A stretch of 64,000 nucleotides of DNA from Haloferula rosea (GCF_016595525.1 NZ_JAENII010000005.1:124001-188000), one strand, 5' to 3'. Shown: positions 17,106 to 26,347, counted from the stretch's first letter. Program-made: numbers and translations. The notes: generated by a model not told the origin, from the sequence alone.

Positions 17106-19804
17106 GGGTGATGGATGGACGTGTGTTTTTGGGGTGGGACGAGCCGCTTTTGGAGCGGGTGCTGGAGTGGCTTTGGGAACGTCGGGAGGAGTTGCCGGGC
17201 ATGACGGTGGTGGTGCCGACCGCTCAGGCCGGCCGGCGTTTGCGGGAAGGTCTGGCGGAGCGCGGTGGATGCCTGGCTCCGAAGGTCGAGACGCCGGGGT
17301 ATTTCCTGCGCACGGAGAGCTGTGTCTCGGCAGATTCGCAGGCGGCTCCACCTTCGGCGGAGGTGCTTGCTTGGGTGGAGGTGCTGGAGGGAGTGGGGGA
17401 TTGGTCGCGATTTGAGACGGTTTTTCCGATCGAGCCCGGAAAGGATGAAGCTACCGGGTGGGCGCTGCCGCTGGCGCGGTCCTTGATGGATTTGGAACGG
17501 GCGATGCAGGAGGCGGCGGTGACGCTGGAAGGGGCGGCACGACGACTGGAGAGCTCGATCGAGGCAGAGCGGTGGCAGGAACTTGCTGAGTTATGGCGGC
17601 TGAAGGAGAGCCTGCTCTCCGACTGGAAGATGGCCGGGCGCTCTCGTCTTTTGATGAGTCTGCTGCAGGAGCCGGTCGAGGGAAGGATCGTGCTGGCAGG
17701 GGTTCCGGATTTACCGGAGGCGGTGGTTCGACGTTTGGAAGGGGCCGATTGCACGGTGCTGGTGGGTGCGCCCGAAAGCGAGGTAGAGGGCTTGGATCAT
17801 TTCGGCCGTCCGATCCCGGATGCCTGGTCCGAGCGTGAGCTTCCGTGGCCGATGAAAGGCGACGTGTGCCTGGCGGCCGATCCGCGGCAGCAGGCTGAGA
17901 TGGCGGTCGAACGGGTGGCTCGGGAGCAAACCGAGTCGTCCGAGTTGGCGCTTGGCTCGGCCGACGACGAAACCGCGGACGAATTGGTGCGGGCCTTCGG
18001 TCGGCAGGGATGGATCGTGCACAATCCGGCGGGAGCCGGGGTCTCTCCGGCGCGGGCATGGTTGTCGGCGTGGAGGGGCTGGATTTCCAAGCCGGCGGTG
18101 GGTCAGGCCATCGACCTGCTCGGTCATCCGGGGACGGTCGGGATCGCGGGTGGCATGCGTGCTCAGCGGGTGACTGCGCTGTCGAAGGCGCGGGACCGCT
18201 GGTTGGTCCGCGATCGTGAGGACATCGTGCGTGCCGCTGCGTTGAGCGAACGAGACCGGGAATCCCTAGAGCAAGCGGCCGAGGTGTTGGAGAAGTTGGA
18301 GACCTCGCGGAGCCTCTTCCTGCGTCGTCCCTTTGGCCCCGCCATGTCGGACCTGCTTGGGCGGGTCGACCGCGAGGGCGCCTGGCAGGAGGTCGGGACG
18401 TGGCTGAGCGACATGGAAGGGGCGATGTCGCGGACCAAGCGGGATTCGGTCTTCTGGCTGGATCTGCTGATGAGCGAGTTGACCGATCCAACGAAGGAAG
18501 CTCCGGAGGGGCGGGCGGTCGATGTGCAAGGGTGGTTGGAGTTGCTTCATGAGCCCGGGGGCCACCTCGTCGTGTGTGGTTTGAACGAAGGTCGGGTGCC
18601 CTCGACGGCCGGTAGCGACGCCTGGCTATCCGATGGAGTTCGGCAATTGCTGGGTCTGACCACCGATGCCCGCCGCGCAGCTCGCGATGCCTATGTGTTC
18701 AGCGCGATCACTTGCTCCCGATCGGCGGGACGGGTGGATTTGCTCCTGGCCAAGTCGAGTGCCGATGGTGATGCCCTGTTGCCGTCGAGATTGTTGTTGG
18801 CAGCTCCGGCCGAGAAGCTTCCCGAACGGGTGAAGACGCTCTTCGCGGAGGTGGAACCGCCGGATGCCGGGATGAGTTGGACCCCGGACTGGAAATGGCA
18901 AGTGCCGGTCGTGGAACCTCCTGGCCGGCTCAGTGTCACCGCCTTCTCGGACTACCTGGCATGTCCGGTACGCTTCTATCTGAAGCATGTGGTTCGCATG
19001 TATGAAGGGGAACCCGAGCGGGTCGAATGGAACGCGCGCGATTTCGGCAACATCTGTCACAAGGTGTTGGAGAATTGGGCCAATGATGAGGAAGCCCGTG
19101 ATTATTCGAAGTCGGAGGCACTGGAGAAGTGGCTGTTGGAGGATCTGGATCGGGTGGTCGCCGAGCGCTTTGGAAGCGAGGTTCCGCTGGCGGTGCGCAT
19201 TCAGATCGAAGGTTTGAGGCAACGGCTCACGTGGTTTGCCCTCAAGCAGGCCTGCGAGCGCGCCAGTGGTTGGCGGGTGATTGCGGCCGAGGAGAAATTT
19301 GAGCGCGAGATGGATGGAGTCACGGTGGTCGGCACGGTGGATCGCATCGATGTGCATGAAGACGGTCGCAAACGAGTGGTGGACTACAAGACCTTCAATG
19401 AACTGAAGGATGTCGAGAAGAGTCACCGGCTGACGGTGACGGCGAGCACCCGCTTGCCGGCTCATCTGGAAGGTGTCGACGAGGTGCAGGTCGCCAATGC
19501 CAAAGGCAAACCGACCCGCTGGACGAATCTTCAGGTGCCCCTCTACTCGTGGGCCATCGATGACGTGACCGAGGCGGGATACTTCGTCCTCGGTGCCTCG
19601 GAGAATCAGGTCGGCCTGTCCTTGTGGAACGGATTCTCCGCCGATGACGAGGAATCGGCCGTGGCGTGTGCGCGCTGGGTCATCGGCCAGGTGAAGGCGG
19701 GCGTGTTCGATCCGCCGGCGGAAAAGGTTCTCTACGATGATTTCGAAGTGCTGGGCGTGGGGCGTCCACTCGGTGAGCTGTTGGCGAAAGGAGGGGTGAA
19801 ATGA
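17102..19804 (+). CDS. AddB-like protein: degenerate helicase with C-terminal PD-(D/E)XK nuclease
   Basis: This 900-residue protein is the partner of the AddA-like helicase that follows. The N-terminal half looks like an inactivated superfamily-1 helicase core; a start like VVVPTAQAGRRLREGL is typical of AddB. The C-terminal third is a RecB-family nuclease: SDYLACPVRFYLKHV, GNICHKVLENW, VVGTVDRIDVHEDG with catalytic VVDYKTF, and the QxxxY motif in LQVPLYSWA. AddAB complexes resect double-strand breaks for recombination. The stop overlaps the AddA-like start by 4 bp. The start is uncertain: ATG 17102 has AGGA almost touching it, while ATG 17111 has better spacing. An iron-sulfur cysteine set is not obvious. 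Confidence 0.78.
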   Translation: MGVMDGRVFLGWDEPLLERVLEWLWERREELPGMTVVVPTAQAGRRLREGLAERGGCLAPKVETPGYFLRTESCVSADSQAAPPSAEVLAWVEVLEGVGDWSRFETVFPIEPGKDEATGWALPLARSLMDLERAMQEAAVTLEGAARRLESSIEAERWQELAELWRLKESLLSDWKMAGRSRLLMSLLQEPVEGRIVLAGVPDLPEAVVRRLEGADCTVLVGAPESEVEGLDHFGRPIPDAWSERELPWPMKGDVCLAADPRQQAEMAVERVAREQTESSELALGSADDETADELVRAFGRQGWIVHNPAGAGVSPARAWLSAWRGWISKPAVGQAIDLLGHPGTVGIAGGMRAQRVTALSKARDRWLVRDREDIVRAAALSERDRESLEQAAEVLEKLETSRSLFLRRPFGPAMSDLLGRVDREGAWQEVGTWLSDMEGAMSRTKRDSVFWLDLLMSELTDPTKEAPEGRAVDVQGWLELLHEPGGHLVVCGLNEGRVPSTAGSDAWLSDGVRQLLGLTTDARRAARDAYVFSAITCSRSAGRVDLLLAKSSADGDALLPSRLLLAAPAEKLPERVKTLFAEVEPPDAGMSWTPDWKWQVPVVEPPGRLSVTAFSDYLACPVRFYLKHVVRMYEGEPERVEWNARDFGNICHKVLENWANDEEARDYSKSEALEKWLLEDLDRVVAERFGSEVPLAVRIQIEGLRQRLTWFALKQACERASGWRVIAAEEKFEREMDGVTVVGTVDRIDVHEDGRKRVVDYKTFNELKDVEKSHRLTVTASTRLPAHLEGVDEVQVANAKGKPTRWTNLQVPLYSWAIDDVTEAGYFVLGASENQVGLSLWNGFSADDEESAVACARWVIGQVKAGVFDPPAEKVLYDDFEVLGVGRPLGELLAKGGVK

Positions 19805-22794
19805 AAAAGGATATTCTGAGCAGGAACCTGATGATTCTCGCTTCGGCGGGATCGGGGAAAACCTATCAACTGGGCAACCGGGTGATCGGCAAGGTGGGGG
19901 CCGAGGAGGTGGATCCGGAGCGCATTGTTGCGCTGACTTTCACCCGCAAGGCAGCGGGGGAGTTTGCGGATTCAGTCCTTTCGAAGCTGGCGGAAGCATC
20001 GACTGACCCGAAGGACCGGGACCAGTTGTTCAAGGACCTGCGTCGAACGATTGATGTCGAGGCGACGCTGCAGAAGATCGTCCGTGCCTTGCCTCGATTC
20101 CAATTGGGGACGATGGACGGCTTCTTCGCCCGGATTGTACGGGGATTCCAGTATGAGTTGGGTCTGACGGGGGGGAAGTTCGATCTCGTTCAGGGACCGA
20201 AACTTGAGGCTGCAGTGAGTGACATCCTTTCCGGTCTGTTGGTCGATGCCTTGGAGGGTGGGGAGGCGGAAGAGTTTCTCCATGCCTTCAAACGGGCGAC
20301 GATGGGTCGCGAGGAACGCCGCGTGGCGGATCTGCTGTCGGACTTTTTCAAGCAGTGGCAGGGGCTCTGGAAGAGCGGTCTGAAGTTGGATGGCATGGAC
20401 GAGGTTTTTGGGGCGCTTCCCGCGGTGGAAGAGTGGGAGGAGAAGAAGCGCGGGTTCGCCCAATCCCTTCGCAAGACCGTGGGAGGGATCGAATGGACCC
20501 GGAAAGGCCAGGACAAGGCCTATGAGAAGTTGATCGATGCCTTTGAATTCCACACCATTGGCAGTGGTTCGCTGGGCAAGGCGGGCAAGATGTTTGAGGG
20601 TGTGTGCGAGTGGTCGCTGGGCGGTGGGTCGATGGTGCTCAAGCACTACAAGGAATTCACACCGGGCCCGGTTGCCGAAGATGTCTTCCGCAACATGCTG
20701 GACCTGCTCCGCGGCTGTGAAATGTCGGCCGCTGTGGAGAGGACGAAGGCCGTGGTCGATCTGGTGCGGCGATTCGACGACGAATGTGAGCGGAGGCTGC
20801 GCCGCAAGGGGATGCTTGGCTTTGACGACGTGAAGTTGCTGATGGGCGACTGGGTCAAGGATGAGGAAAAACGTCTTCGCCGGGAGGCAGTCGATTTTCG
20901 GCTCGATGCCCGCTATGATCACTGGTTGCTCGATGAGTTCCAGGACACCAGCCGCGCCGAGTGGCGTGGGATGGAACCCCTTCTCAATGAAGCCTTCTCT
21001 GACTTCGACAAGTCGGTCTTCATCGTCGGTGACACGAAGCAGGCGATCTACGGCTGGCGAGGTGGTGATGTGGCGCTCTTTGATGAGATCAAGGAACACT
21101 ACGCGGGTCAGCTCGAAGTCGATTCCATGCCGGACTCATGGCGGTCGTGCGACGCGGTGCTCGATCTGGTGAACCAGGTTTGCGGCGACAAGCATTCCAT
21201 CGGTGAACTCTTTGGCGACAGCTTGGCGACCCGATGGCCGTGGCAGGAGCACGTGGCGGCGAAGAAGGGCGTCACCGGGGAGTCCCGGGTCGAGGTGGTG
21301 GCCGGCAAGTCCGAAGAACGCTACGGGCGAGTGGTGGAGCTGCTTCACGAGTTGGGCATCGGAAAGAAGGACCTGAGCTGTGGGGTGTTGGTGCGCACCA
21401 ATGCTCAGCTGACCTCCTTGGCTGAATTGCTGCGTGCCGAAGGTTTTGATGTGATCGAAGAAGGTTCGCGCAAGCCGACCTCGGATCACCCGGTGGGTGT
21501 TGCCATCCATCAGTTGATCGCGTGGCTGGCGGACCCATCGAACGATTTCGCCCGCAAGGTTCTGGCCATGTCTCCCCTCGAAGCGGTGCTCGAGCAGCGC
21601 TTCGAAGGCATCGCCCTCAAGGCGTGGGAACAGCTCCTTGCCCAAGCGGGAGCCGAAGGTTTCGCCACGATGGTCGAGTCGCTGCTTGAACCGGTCTGGG
21701 AGGAAATCTCGGAGTTTGGTCGTCGTCGTGCCGGCGATGTCATCGGTGCGCTGGCAGCCTTCGATGGCGGTGGTGGCGGCAGTGCGCGCGATGCCTTGCG
21801 CTGGATCACCGATTTGGAAATCCCGCAGAGTCCCGGCTCTGCAGCGGTGCAGGTCATGACCGTCCACAAGTCCAAGGGGCTTGGTTTCGACGTGGTGATC
21901 CTGCCGGAGATCGATGATGCCCAGGTGCCGAATGGTGGGCGGTTCCAGATTTCGCGGGGACCGAACTGGGTGCTTCAGAATCCTGCTTCCTGGGTGCGGG
22001 AGGCCTACCCGGTGCTCGCGGCGGAGGAGTCGAAGTGGGAAGAGGAACAACGCTATGAAGCGATGTGTGTGCTTTACGTCGCCCTGACCCGCGCCAAGCG
22101 GGGGCTGTATGTGCTCCTGCCCGAGGATAAGAAATCGCGTGACGATGGCTGGGCGTCTCCGGCAAATCTCGTTCGACGCGCTGTGGGTGCGGATGGGGAA
22201 GGTGAGGTCTTCGGCTCGGGCGATGCCGGCTGGTTGAATGAGGTCAAGGACCGCGTGGTGACTGAGGAGAGCGAGAATGTGGCGCTTGGCGCAGCCCTGC
22301 CGATGCGCGGGCGATCCACGCCCAGCGGGGCGAAGGCGGAAGCCAAGGGGGAGGTGGTTGATTCACCGACGGGCAAGAAATTCGGCAGCGAAGTGCATGA
22401 AGTCTTCGAGCAGGTCGGTTGGGTCGACGAAGCGACGCCGGGGCTCCCGGATACGGAGGCGGGCCAGTTGGTGAAGGAACTACTGGAGGTTCCGGACATC
22501 CGACAGGGATTCGAGCGCGCCGGGGGGGATTTGCAGCTGTATCGGGAGCAATCCGTCGAAGTGATCGATCAGGGGAAATGGCTGAGTGGCATTGTCGATC
22601 GCCTCGTGGTGGGTGAGGGACGCGTCGAGATCATCGATTTCAAGACCGATGCCGTGGACTCCGCGGAGGTGCTCGTCGAGCGCTACCGGGGGCAGATGGC
22701 GGCGTATCGGCGGGTCATGCAGAAGCTGTATCCTGATCATGAAATCTCGTGTCGGATACTGTCCACCAAGCTTGCGACATGGATTGATTGTTAG
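19801..22794 (+). CDS. AddA-like UvrD-family helicase/nuclease
   Basis: A 997-residue UvrD/RecB-type helicase with a C-terminal nuclease. Visible motifs in order: Walker A ASAGSGKTYQL near residue 15; motif Ia TFTRKAAGEF; Walker B LDEFQDTSRAEW near 375; motif III VGDTKQAIYGWRGGD near 410; motif V TVHKSKGLGFDVVILPE near 690; motif VI YVALTRAKRGLYVL. The C-terminal nuclease site is IIDFKTDAV with QxxxY in GQMAAYRRV. With the upstream AddB-like protein it should unwind and degrade broken DNA ends before RecA-dependent repair. It is translationally coupled to that gene by a 4-bp overlap, and a terminator follows 30 bp after the stop. Confidence 0.9.
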   Translation: MKKDILSRNLMILASAGSGKTYQLGNRVIGKVGAEEVDPERIVALTFTRKAAGEFADSVLSKLAEASTDPKDRDQLFKDLRRTIDVEATLQKIVRALPRFQLGTMDGFFARIVRGFQYELGLTGGKFDLVQGPKLEAAVSDILSGLLVDALEGGEAEEFLHAFKRATMGREERRVADLLSDFFKQWQGLWKSGLKLDGMDEVFGALPAVEEWEEKKRGFAQSLRKTVGGIEWTRKGQDKAYEKLIDAFEFHTIGSGSLGKAGKMFEGVCEWSLGGGSMVLKHYKEFTPGPVAEDVFRNMLDLLRGCEMSAAVERTKAVVDLVRRFDDECERRLRRKGMLGFDDVKLLMGDWVKDEEKRLRREAVDFRLDARYDHWLLDEFQDTSRAEWRGMEPLLNEAFSDFDKSVFIVGDTKQAIYGWRGGDVALFDEIKEHYAGQLEVDSMPDSWRSCDAVLDLVNQVCGDKHSIGELFGDSLATRWPWQEHVAAKKGVTGESRVEVVAGKSEERYGRVVELLHELGIGKKDLSCGVLVRTNAQLTSLAELLRAEGFDVIEEGSRKPTSDHPVGVAIHQLIAWLADPSNDFARKVLAMSPLEAVLEQRFEGIALKAWEQLLAQAGAEGFATMVESLLEPVWEEISEFGRRRAGDVIGALAAFDGGGGGSARDALRWITDLEIPQSPGSAAVQVMTVHKSKGLGFDVVILPEIDDAQVPNGGRFQISRGPNWVLQNPASWVREAYPVLAAEESKWEEEQRYEAMCVLYVALTRAKRGLYVLLPEDKKSRDDGWASPANLVRRAVGADGEGEVFGSGDAGWLNEVKDRVVTEESENVALGAALPMRGRSTPSGAKAEAKGEVVDSPTGKKFGSEVHEVFEQVGWVDEATPGLPDTEAGQLVKELLEVPDIRQGFERAGGDLQLYREQSVEVIDQGKWLSGIVDRLVVGEGRVEIIDFKTDAVDSAEVLVERYRGQMAAYRRVMQKLYPDHEISCRILSTKLATWIDC

Positions 22795-22824
22795 GTCGGT
22801 ATTCTACAGGCAAGCAGACACGAA

Positions 22825-22852
22825 AAAGCCGGGGCGGTGAGGCCCCGGCTTT
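22825..22852. terminator. Bidirectional intrinsic terminator between the AddA-like gene and hpf
   Basis: The perfect 11-bp stem AAAGCCGGGGC / GCCCCGGCTTT has a 6-base loop. On the minus strand it is followed by a run of T residues (AAAAA on the plus strand at 22823-22827), so it is best suited to end the hpf transcript. It also lies just after the plus-strand AddA-like gene. Confidence 0.85.
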
Positions 22853-22874
22853 GTGAGATTCGTGGAGTGTTGGA

Positions 22875-23468
22875 TTACTCCGGTTGGTCGATGTTGACCG
22901 CTGCGTATTCGCCGTCCTTCCGGCGATAGAGGATGGTCAGGCAATCACGCCGGGCACTCTTGTAGAGAACGAACGGACGGTCGGTGAGTTCGAGTTCCAT
23001 GACGGCGTCTTCCTTGTACATGGTGCGCAGTTGGAAGCGGTCGTTGTGGACGATGAATGGCTCGGGGTCCTGCTCGGACTCCTCGGGGTGATCGAGCGCG
23101 GTTTCGTCGAAGTAGCTTTCGTCGAAATAGCGGATCGACTCGTTGCGATGCGGCCGCTTCTTCTTGAGGAGGCGGGTCTTCTGCTTGCGCATGCGACGGG
23201 CGATCTTGCTGATGGTCTCGTCGATGGCGGCATACATGTCCGGCCCTTCCGTGTGTGCTTCGATGACGATGTGGTTCGCGCAAAAGAGAAGAACTTCCGC
23301 GATGTGGCGGTTCTTCTGAACGTCGAGGATGGCCTTGGCTTCGATGATGCGTGGGTAGTCAAGGTGCAGCCCTTCGATCTTCTTCTGGGCGTAATCGCGC
23401 AATGAGTCGGTCACGGCTTCGTGACGGACAGTCACGGTGATGGGCAGGTTCACGTTTTCGGTTTGCAT
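22875..23468 (-). CDS. hpf: Long-form ribosome hibernation promoting factor
   Basis: HPF binds the 30S decoding region and, in its long form, dimerises ribosomes into inactive 100S particles during starvation. Residues 1-105 are the S30AE domain (ITVTVRHEAVTDSLRDYAQK and ADMYAAIDE-type helix, here PDMYAAIDETISKIARRM). Residues 135-197 are the dimerisation domain (FQLRTMYKEDAVMELELTD to YAAVNIDQPE). The linker is charged. The start is supported by AAGGAG five bases upstream (23476-23481). The gene is monocistronic: it has its own terminator downstream and a 174-bp spacer upstream. Confidence 0.93.
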   Translation of the reverse strand: MQTENVNLPITVTVRHEAVTDSLRDYAQKKIEGLHLDYPRIIEAKAILDVQKNRHIAEVLLFCANHIVIEAHTEGPDMYAAIDETISKIARRMRKQKTRLLKKKRPHRNESIRYFDESYFDETALDHPEESEQDPEPFIVHNDRFQLRTMYKEDAVMELELTDRPFVLYKSARRDCLTILYRRKDGEYAAVNIDQPE

Positions 23469-23475
23469 CGTATTT

Positions 23476-23481
23476 CTCCTT
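23476..23481 (-). promoter_or_regulatory. Ribosome-binding site of hpf
   Basis: AAGGAG on the minus strand, about seven bases before the hpf ATG. It is one of the few near-consensus Shine-Dalgarno sites in this window, where most genes have weak or no such signal, and it fixes the hpf start. Confidence 0.75.
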
Positions 23482-23642
23482 ATTGGTTATGGTGATTGGA
23501 TGATCGGTTTTATCCGCTCTATCCACTACGTAATCTGAACCAAGATCGGGAAGTGTGCCATGCTCTTCTTGATAAAAATGCGGCATCATTGATGCGGCAA
23601 GGGATGGAGCCGGCGAGGGTATTCACATCGTGGGGACGACTG

Positions 23643-24281
23643 CTAGGCGGAGCCCCTCAGCAGCTGGCCCAGCTGGTCCGAGTTCTCCGCGACCGTGTCG
23701 CCAAGACCGGTGGCGGAGTGGTAGCCCCAGGCGACTCCGATGAAGGGGATGTGTGCATTTTCTGCGGTCTGACGATCGACGTCGGAGTCGCCGATGAAGC
23801 GGGCGTCGGAGGGGGGGATCTCCCACTGATCGAGGAGAAAGCAGGCGGCATCCGGGGCTGGCTTGCGTGCGAAGCGCTCGGACTTCCCGAGGACTTGGGT
23901 GAAGATGTCTCCAGGGAAGAAGTGGTCGACGATTTCGCGAGTGAAGGCGTCGGGTTTGTTGGAAAGGATGGCGAGCTGGTGTCCGTCGAGGTGGAGGCTG
24001 TGGATCAGGGTGTCGATGCCCGGGTAGAGGTGGCTTCCGGCCTTCCACTGATCGGCATACTCGCGCTGGAATGCGGCGTCCAATTCGTGAGCGAGTGGGT
24101 CGGGTGAGCCGCTCGGCATGGCCTGGCGTGCGAGTTCGAGGGAGCCCTTGCCGATGAAGGTGGTGACCGCGGACTCGGGATGGGTGGGCAGGCCCAAGGA
24201 TTCGAGGGCGCGGTTCAGAGCGGAGGCGATGCCGGCGAGTGAATCGACGAGCGTGCCGTCGAGGTCGAAGATGAGGTGCAC
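23643..24281 (-). CDS. HAD-superfamily phosphatase, phosphoglycolate-phosphatase-like
   Basis: A 212-residue HAD hydrolase of the Gph/PGP subfamily. Nucleophile motif I is FDLDGTLVDS at residues 4-13; motif II lies in AILSNKP; the motif III lysine is in ERFARKPAPDA; motif IV is FIGDSDVDRQTA. The helical cap between motifs I and II is of the Gph type. Likely substrates are 2-phosphoglycolate or small sugar phosphates, but substrate cannot be read from sequence. It stands alone, 74 bp downstream of the small membrane gene on the same strand. Confidence 0.85.
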   Translation of the reverse strand: MHLIFDLDGTLVDSLAGIASALNRALESLGLPTHPESAVTTFIGKGSLELARQAMPSGSPDPLAHELDAAFQREYADQWKAGSHLYPGIDTLIHSLHLDGHQLAILSNKPDAFTREIVDHFFPGDIFTQVLGKSERFARKPAPDAACFLLDQWEIPPSDARFIGDSDVDRQTAENAHIPFIGVAWGYHSATGLGDTVAENSDQLGQLLRGSA

Positions 24282-24355
24282 GCGGAAGAATTGCCGAGCC
24301 GGACGGTGAGGTCCAACCCGGAGGGTGTCGTTCTTCCCGGAGATCGGCGACGGTC

Positions 24356-24736
24356 TCAGTAGACGATCAAGCTGACCAATTCCGCGTCAGAAAACTCCGA
24401 GGGATACTCGGCGGCGACCAGCAGGGCCTCGGAGCGCACGATATCGTCGAGGACTTCGAGGGATTCGGCAGCGGGAGTGACGACGACTTCGGGCGAAGTC
24501 ACGCCAGTGGGCTGCTTCATGATGGCCATGGCGACGATGGCAGCCGTGGCGGCGGTGGTCAGGCCACCGAGCGAGAGAGGCAGTGCGAAACGCTTCCACC
24601 AGGGTTTTTCCTGCCCGGAGAGGCGCGCAGCACGGACGACGTCATCGACAAATCGAGGGCTCGCCTCTTTGCGGGGCGTTTGGCGCAGGAGGTCCCAGAC
24701 GGGATCCTGATCGATGGGGTCTTGCTCGTGATTCAT
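24356..24736 (-). CDS. Small single-span membrane protein, anti-sigma-like layout
   Basis: This is a 126-residue protein: a soluble N-terminal helix region (WDLLRQTPRKEASPRFVDDVVRAA), one membrane span near residues 50-72 (ALPLSLGGLTTAATAAIVAMA), and an acidic outer tail. The layout resembles small anti-sigma or sigma-associated proteins common in Verrucomicrobiota, but no sigma factor gene is adjacent; the upstream gene is queE. I chose the ATG at 24736 over a longer upstream frame because the extra N-terminal sequence overlaps the spacer and is not protein-like. The function is unknown. Confidence 0.55.
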   Translation of the reverse strand: MNHEQDPIDQDPVWDLLRQTPRKEASPRFVDDVVRAARLSGQEKPWWKRFALPLSLGGLTTAATAAIVAMAIMKQPTGVTSPEVVVTPAAESLEVLDDIVRSEALLVAAEYPSEFSDAELVSLIVY

Positions 24737-24795
24737 GGACGACAGGGGTGTGATCTGGCGTGGTAACCCGCGAGGGAGGAGAAAGTTGCGGGATT

Positions 24796-25548
24796 TCAGA
24801 CCCCTCTTTTTTCTCCCCACAAGCGGACATGGAGACGATCGCAGAATCTCCACCCGCGGTCGAGGCAAAGGGCCGCGACTTCCTCTCCATGGCGGTCGAG
24901 CTCGGCAGGGGTCCTGCCTTCCGGCATGAGGAGAATCCGTTCGGCGGGGATCTGGAAGCGGGTGGCCAGTGCTTCGATCTCGTTGATTTCGTGGGACTTG
25001 CTGACGACGAACTTGAACCAGCTTTTCGTGCTGGCGGCGAAGTGGGTGAGCGGCTCGTCGACGATCCGGGTGGATTCCTCCATGCCGGAATTGGAGAGCT
25101 TGGGGGAAACGTTGAATTGATCGATCCGGGCCTCCATTTCCGGGGAGGGGAGTCGGGTGCCGTTGGTTTCGACCTCGAAGGTCCAGCTGGGGTCATCGGC
25201 GCGCAGCAGGTCGATGAGCCGGACCCAGTCGTCCTGCTGAAGAAGCGGTTCGCCCCCGGTCAGCACGACCCGCCGGGTCGGGTAGCGCTTGAGCTCCTCC
25301 GCGATCTCCTCGGGAGAAATTTCCAGTGTGACCTCGTCGCGCACGTATTTCCGGTAGCCCGGCGTGCCGTCCAGGTCATGGGGCCATGGGGTGCCCTCGA
25401 AGTTCCAGGTGTAGTCGGTATCGCACCAGCGGCAGTGGAGGTTGCAACGTGACGCTCGAACGAAGATGGCGGGCAGCCCGGCGGAGACGCCTTCCCCCTG
25501 AAGGGTGTGGAAGATTTCGGGGCCGTCGTTGAGCTTGGCGAGTTTCAT
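24796..25548 (-). CDS. queE: 7-carboxy-7-deazaguanine synthase
   Basis: QueE is a radical-SAM enzyme that converts 6-carboxytetrahydropterin to 7-carboxy-7-deazaguanine in queuosine biosynthesis. The 250-residue protein has the cluster motif CNLHCRWCDT (CxxxCxxC) near residue 35, the TGGEPLLQ segment near residue 98 and the substrate-binding start EIFHTLQGEGVSAG. The ATG at 25548 gives the usual short N-terminus; a longer open frame upstream adds about 30 unrelated residues. Other queuosine genes are not in the window. It is transcribed away from the cobalamin adenosyltransferase gene. Confidence 0.9.
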   Translation of the reverse strand: MKLAKLNDGPEIFHTLQGEGVSAGLPAIFVRASRCNLHCRWCDTDYTWNFEGTPWPHDLDGTPGYRKYVRDEVTLEISPEEIAEELKRYPTRRVVLTGGEPLLQQDDWVRLIDLLRADDPSWTFEVETNGTRLPSPEMEARIDQFNVSPKLSNSGMEESTRIVDEPLTHFAASTKSWFKFVVSKSHEINEIEALATRFQIPAERILLMPEGRTPAELDRHGEEVAALCLDRGWRFCDRLHVRLWGEKRGV

Positions 25549-25641
25549 GCGTAGTCGGGGGGGGAATTGCGAAGGTGGGAATCCGGATTGTCGAGGCAAT
25601 TGGGATTTGATCTTCCCGAATGCTGACCGGAGTTTCACGGC

Positions 25642-26175
25642 ATGAGCATCATCACGGGGCGGGGAGACAGCGGGGAGACCGATCTGTTGTTTGGGCGGAG
25701 GACTGCGAAGACCGGGAAACGCGTTGAAGCGCTCGGTGCTGTGGATGAATTGAATGCCGCCCTGGGCTTGGCTCGGTCAGCGGGTGCGGCGGCCGAGGTG
25801 GAGGAGGTGATTGATCGGGTGCAGGAGAAGCTGGTGGCCTTGATGGGAGTGCTGGCCTGCTTGCCAGAGGATGCGGAGAAATATCGGGAGAAGGGTTTTT
25901 CGCCTTTCGGCGACGAGGATGTGGCGTGGGTGGAAGCGAGAGCCAAGGAGTTCGAGGGCAAGGGCATCCGCTTCGAGGGTTGGGCACGTCCGGGGGTCGA
26001 GCATTCGGTGGCGCGAGCCGGATTGGATTTAGCGAGGGCGGTGGCGCGTCGAGCGGAGCGACGGGTGTGGGATCTGCACGAGTCGGGAGAAGGTCTGCCG
26101 GAGGCGGTTCGACTGTATTTCAACCGGGTGTCGGACCTTCTGTGGATCCTCGCCAGAGTGGACGACAGGGATTGA
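25642..26175 (+). CDS. pduO: ATP:cob(I)alamin adenosyltransferase, PduO type
   Basis: This enzyme transfers the adenosyl group of ATP to cob(I)alamin, giving coenzyme B12. The 177-residue protein carries the PduO/MMAB signatures TGRGDSGETDLLFG at the N-terminus, VEALGAVDELNAALG near residue 30, and RRAERRVWDL with YFNRVSDLLWILAR at the C-terminus. The first motif differs slightly from the common TKTGD form. No B12-dependent enzyme or other cobalamin gene is adjacent, so it probably serves a salvage role. It stands alone on the plus strand. Confidence 0.88.
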   Translation: MSIITGRGDSGETDLLFGRRTAKTGKRVEALGAVDELNAALGLARSAGAAAEVEEVIDRVQEKLVALMGVLACLPEDAEKYREKGFSPFGDEDVAWVEARAKEFEGKGIRFEGWARPGVEHSVARAGLDLARAVARRAERRVWDLHESGEGLPEAVRLYFNRVSDLLWILARVDDRD

Positions 26176-26335
26176 GCGGGAGGCCGTGCTGGGGCAAGGG
26201 GGGCAGGGCGGGTGCCTCGTCCTGATTTGTTGGAGGATGGTATCGAGTCCGTTCGTGGAGGCGGGGTGGATTGGATGGTGCGTGGGACCGGAGTATGGAT
26301 GAGGGTGGGGTGCTGGCTCACCATGGTAACCGAGA

Positions 26336-26347
26336 AAACCCGGGTTT
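26336..26347. promoter_or_regulatory. Perfect 12-bp palindrome upstream of the GH3 gene (candidate operator)
   Basis: AAACCCGGGTTT lies 78 bp before the start of the GH3 glucosidase gene, in a 249-bp spacer. A palindrome with a central CG step is the usual form of LacI-family operators for sugar genes. No regulator gene is present next to it, so this is a suggestion only. Confidence 0.3.

Noticed and set aside
23544-23560. A sigma-54-like promoter for hpf (TGGCAC element on the minus strand)
   Set aside because: The -24 GG is present, but the base pair ten positions on is GA instead of the invariant GC, so the match fails at an essential position.
24356-24736. The small membrane protein as a true anti-sigma factor
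   Set aside because: No sigma factor gene is adjacent and no anti-sigma zinc motif (HxxxCxxC) is seen; only the one-helix layout fits.
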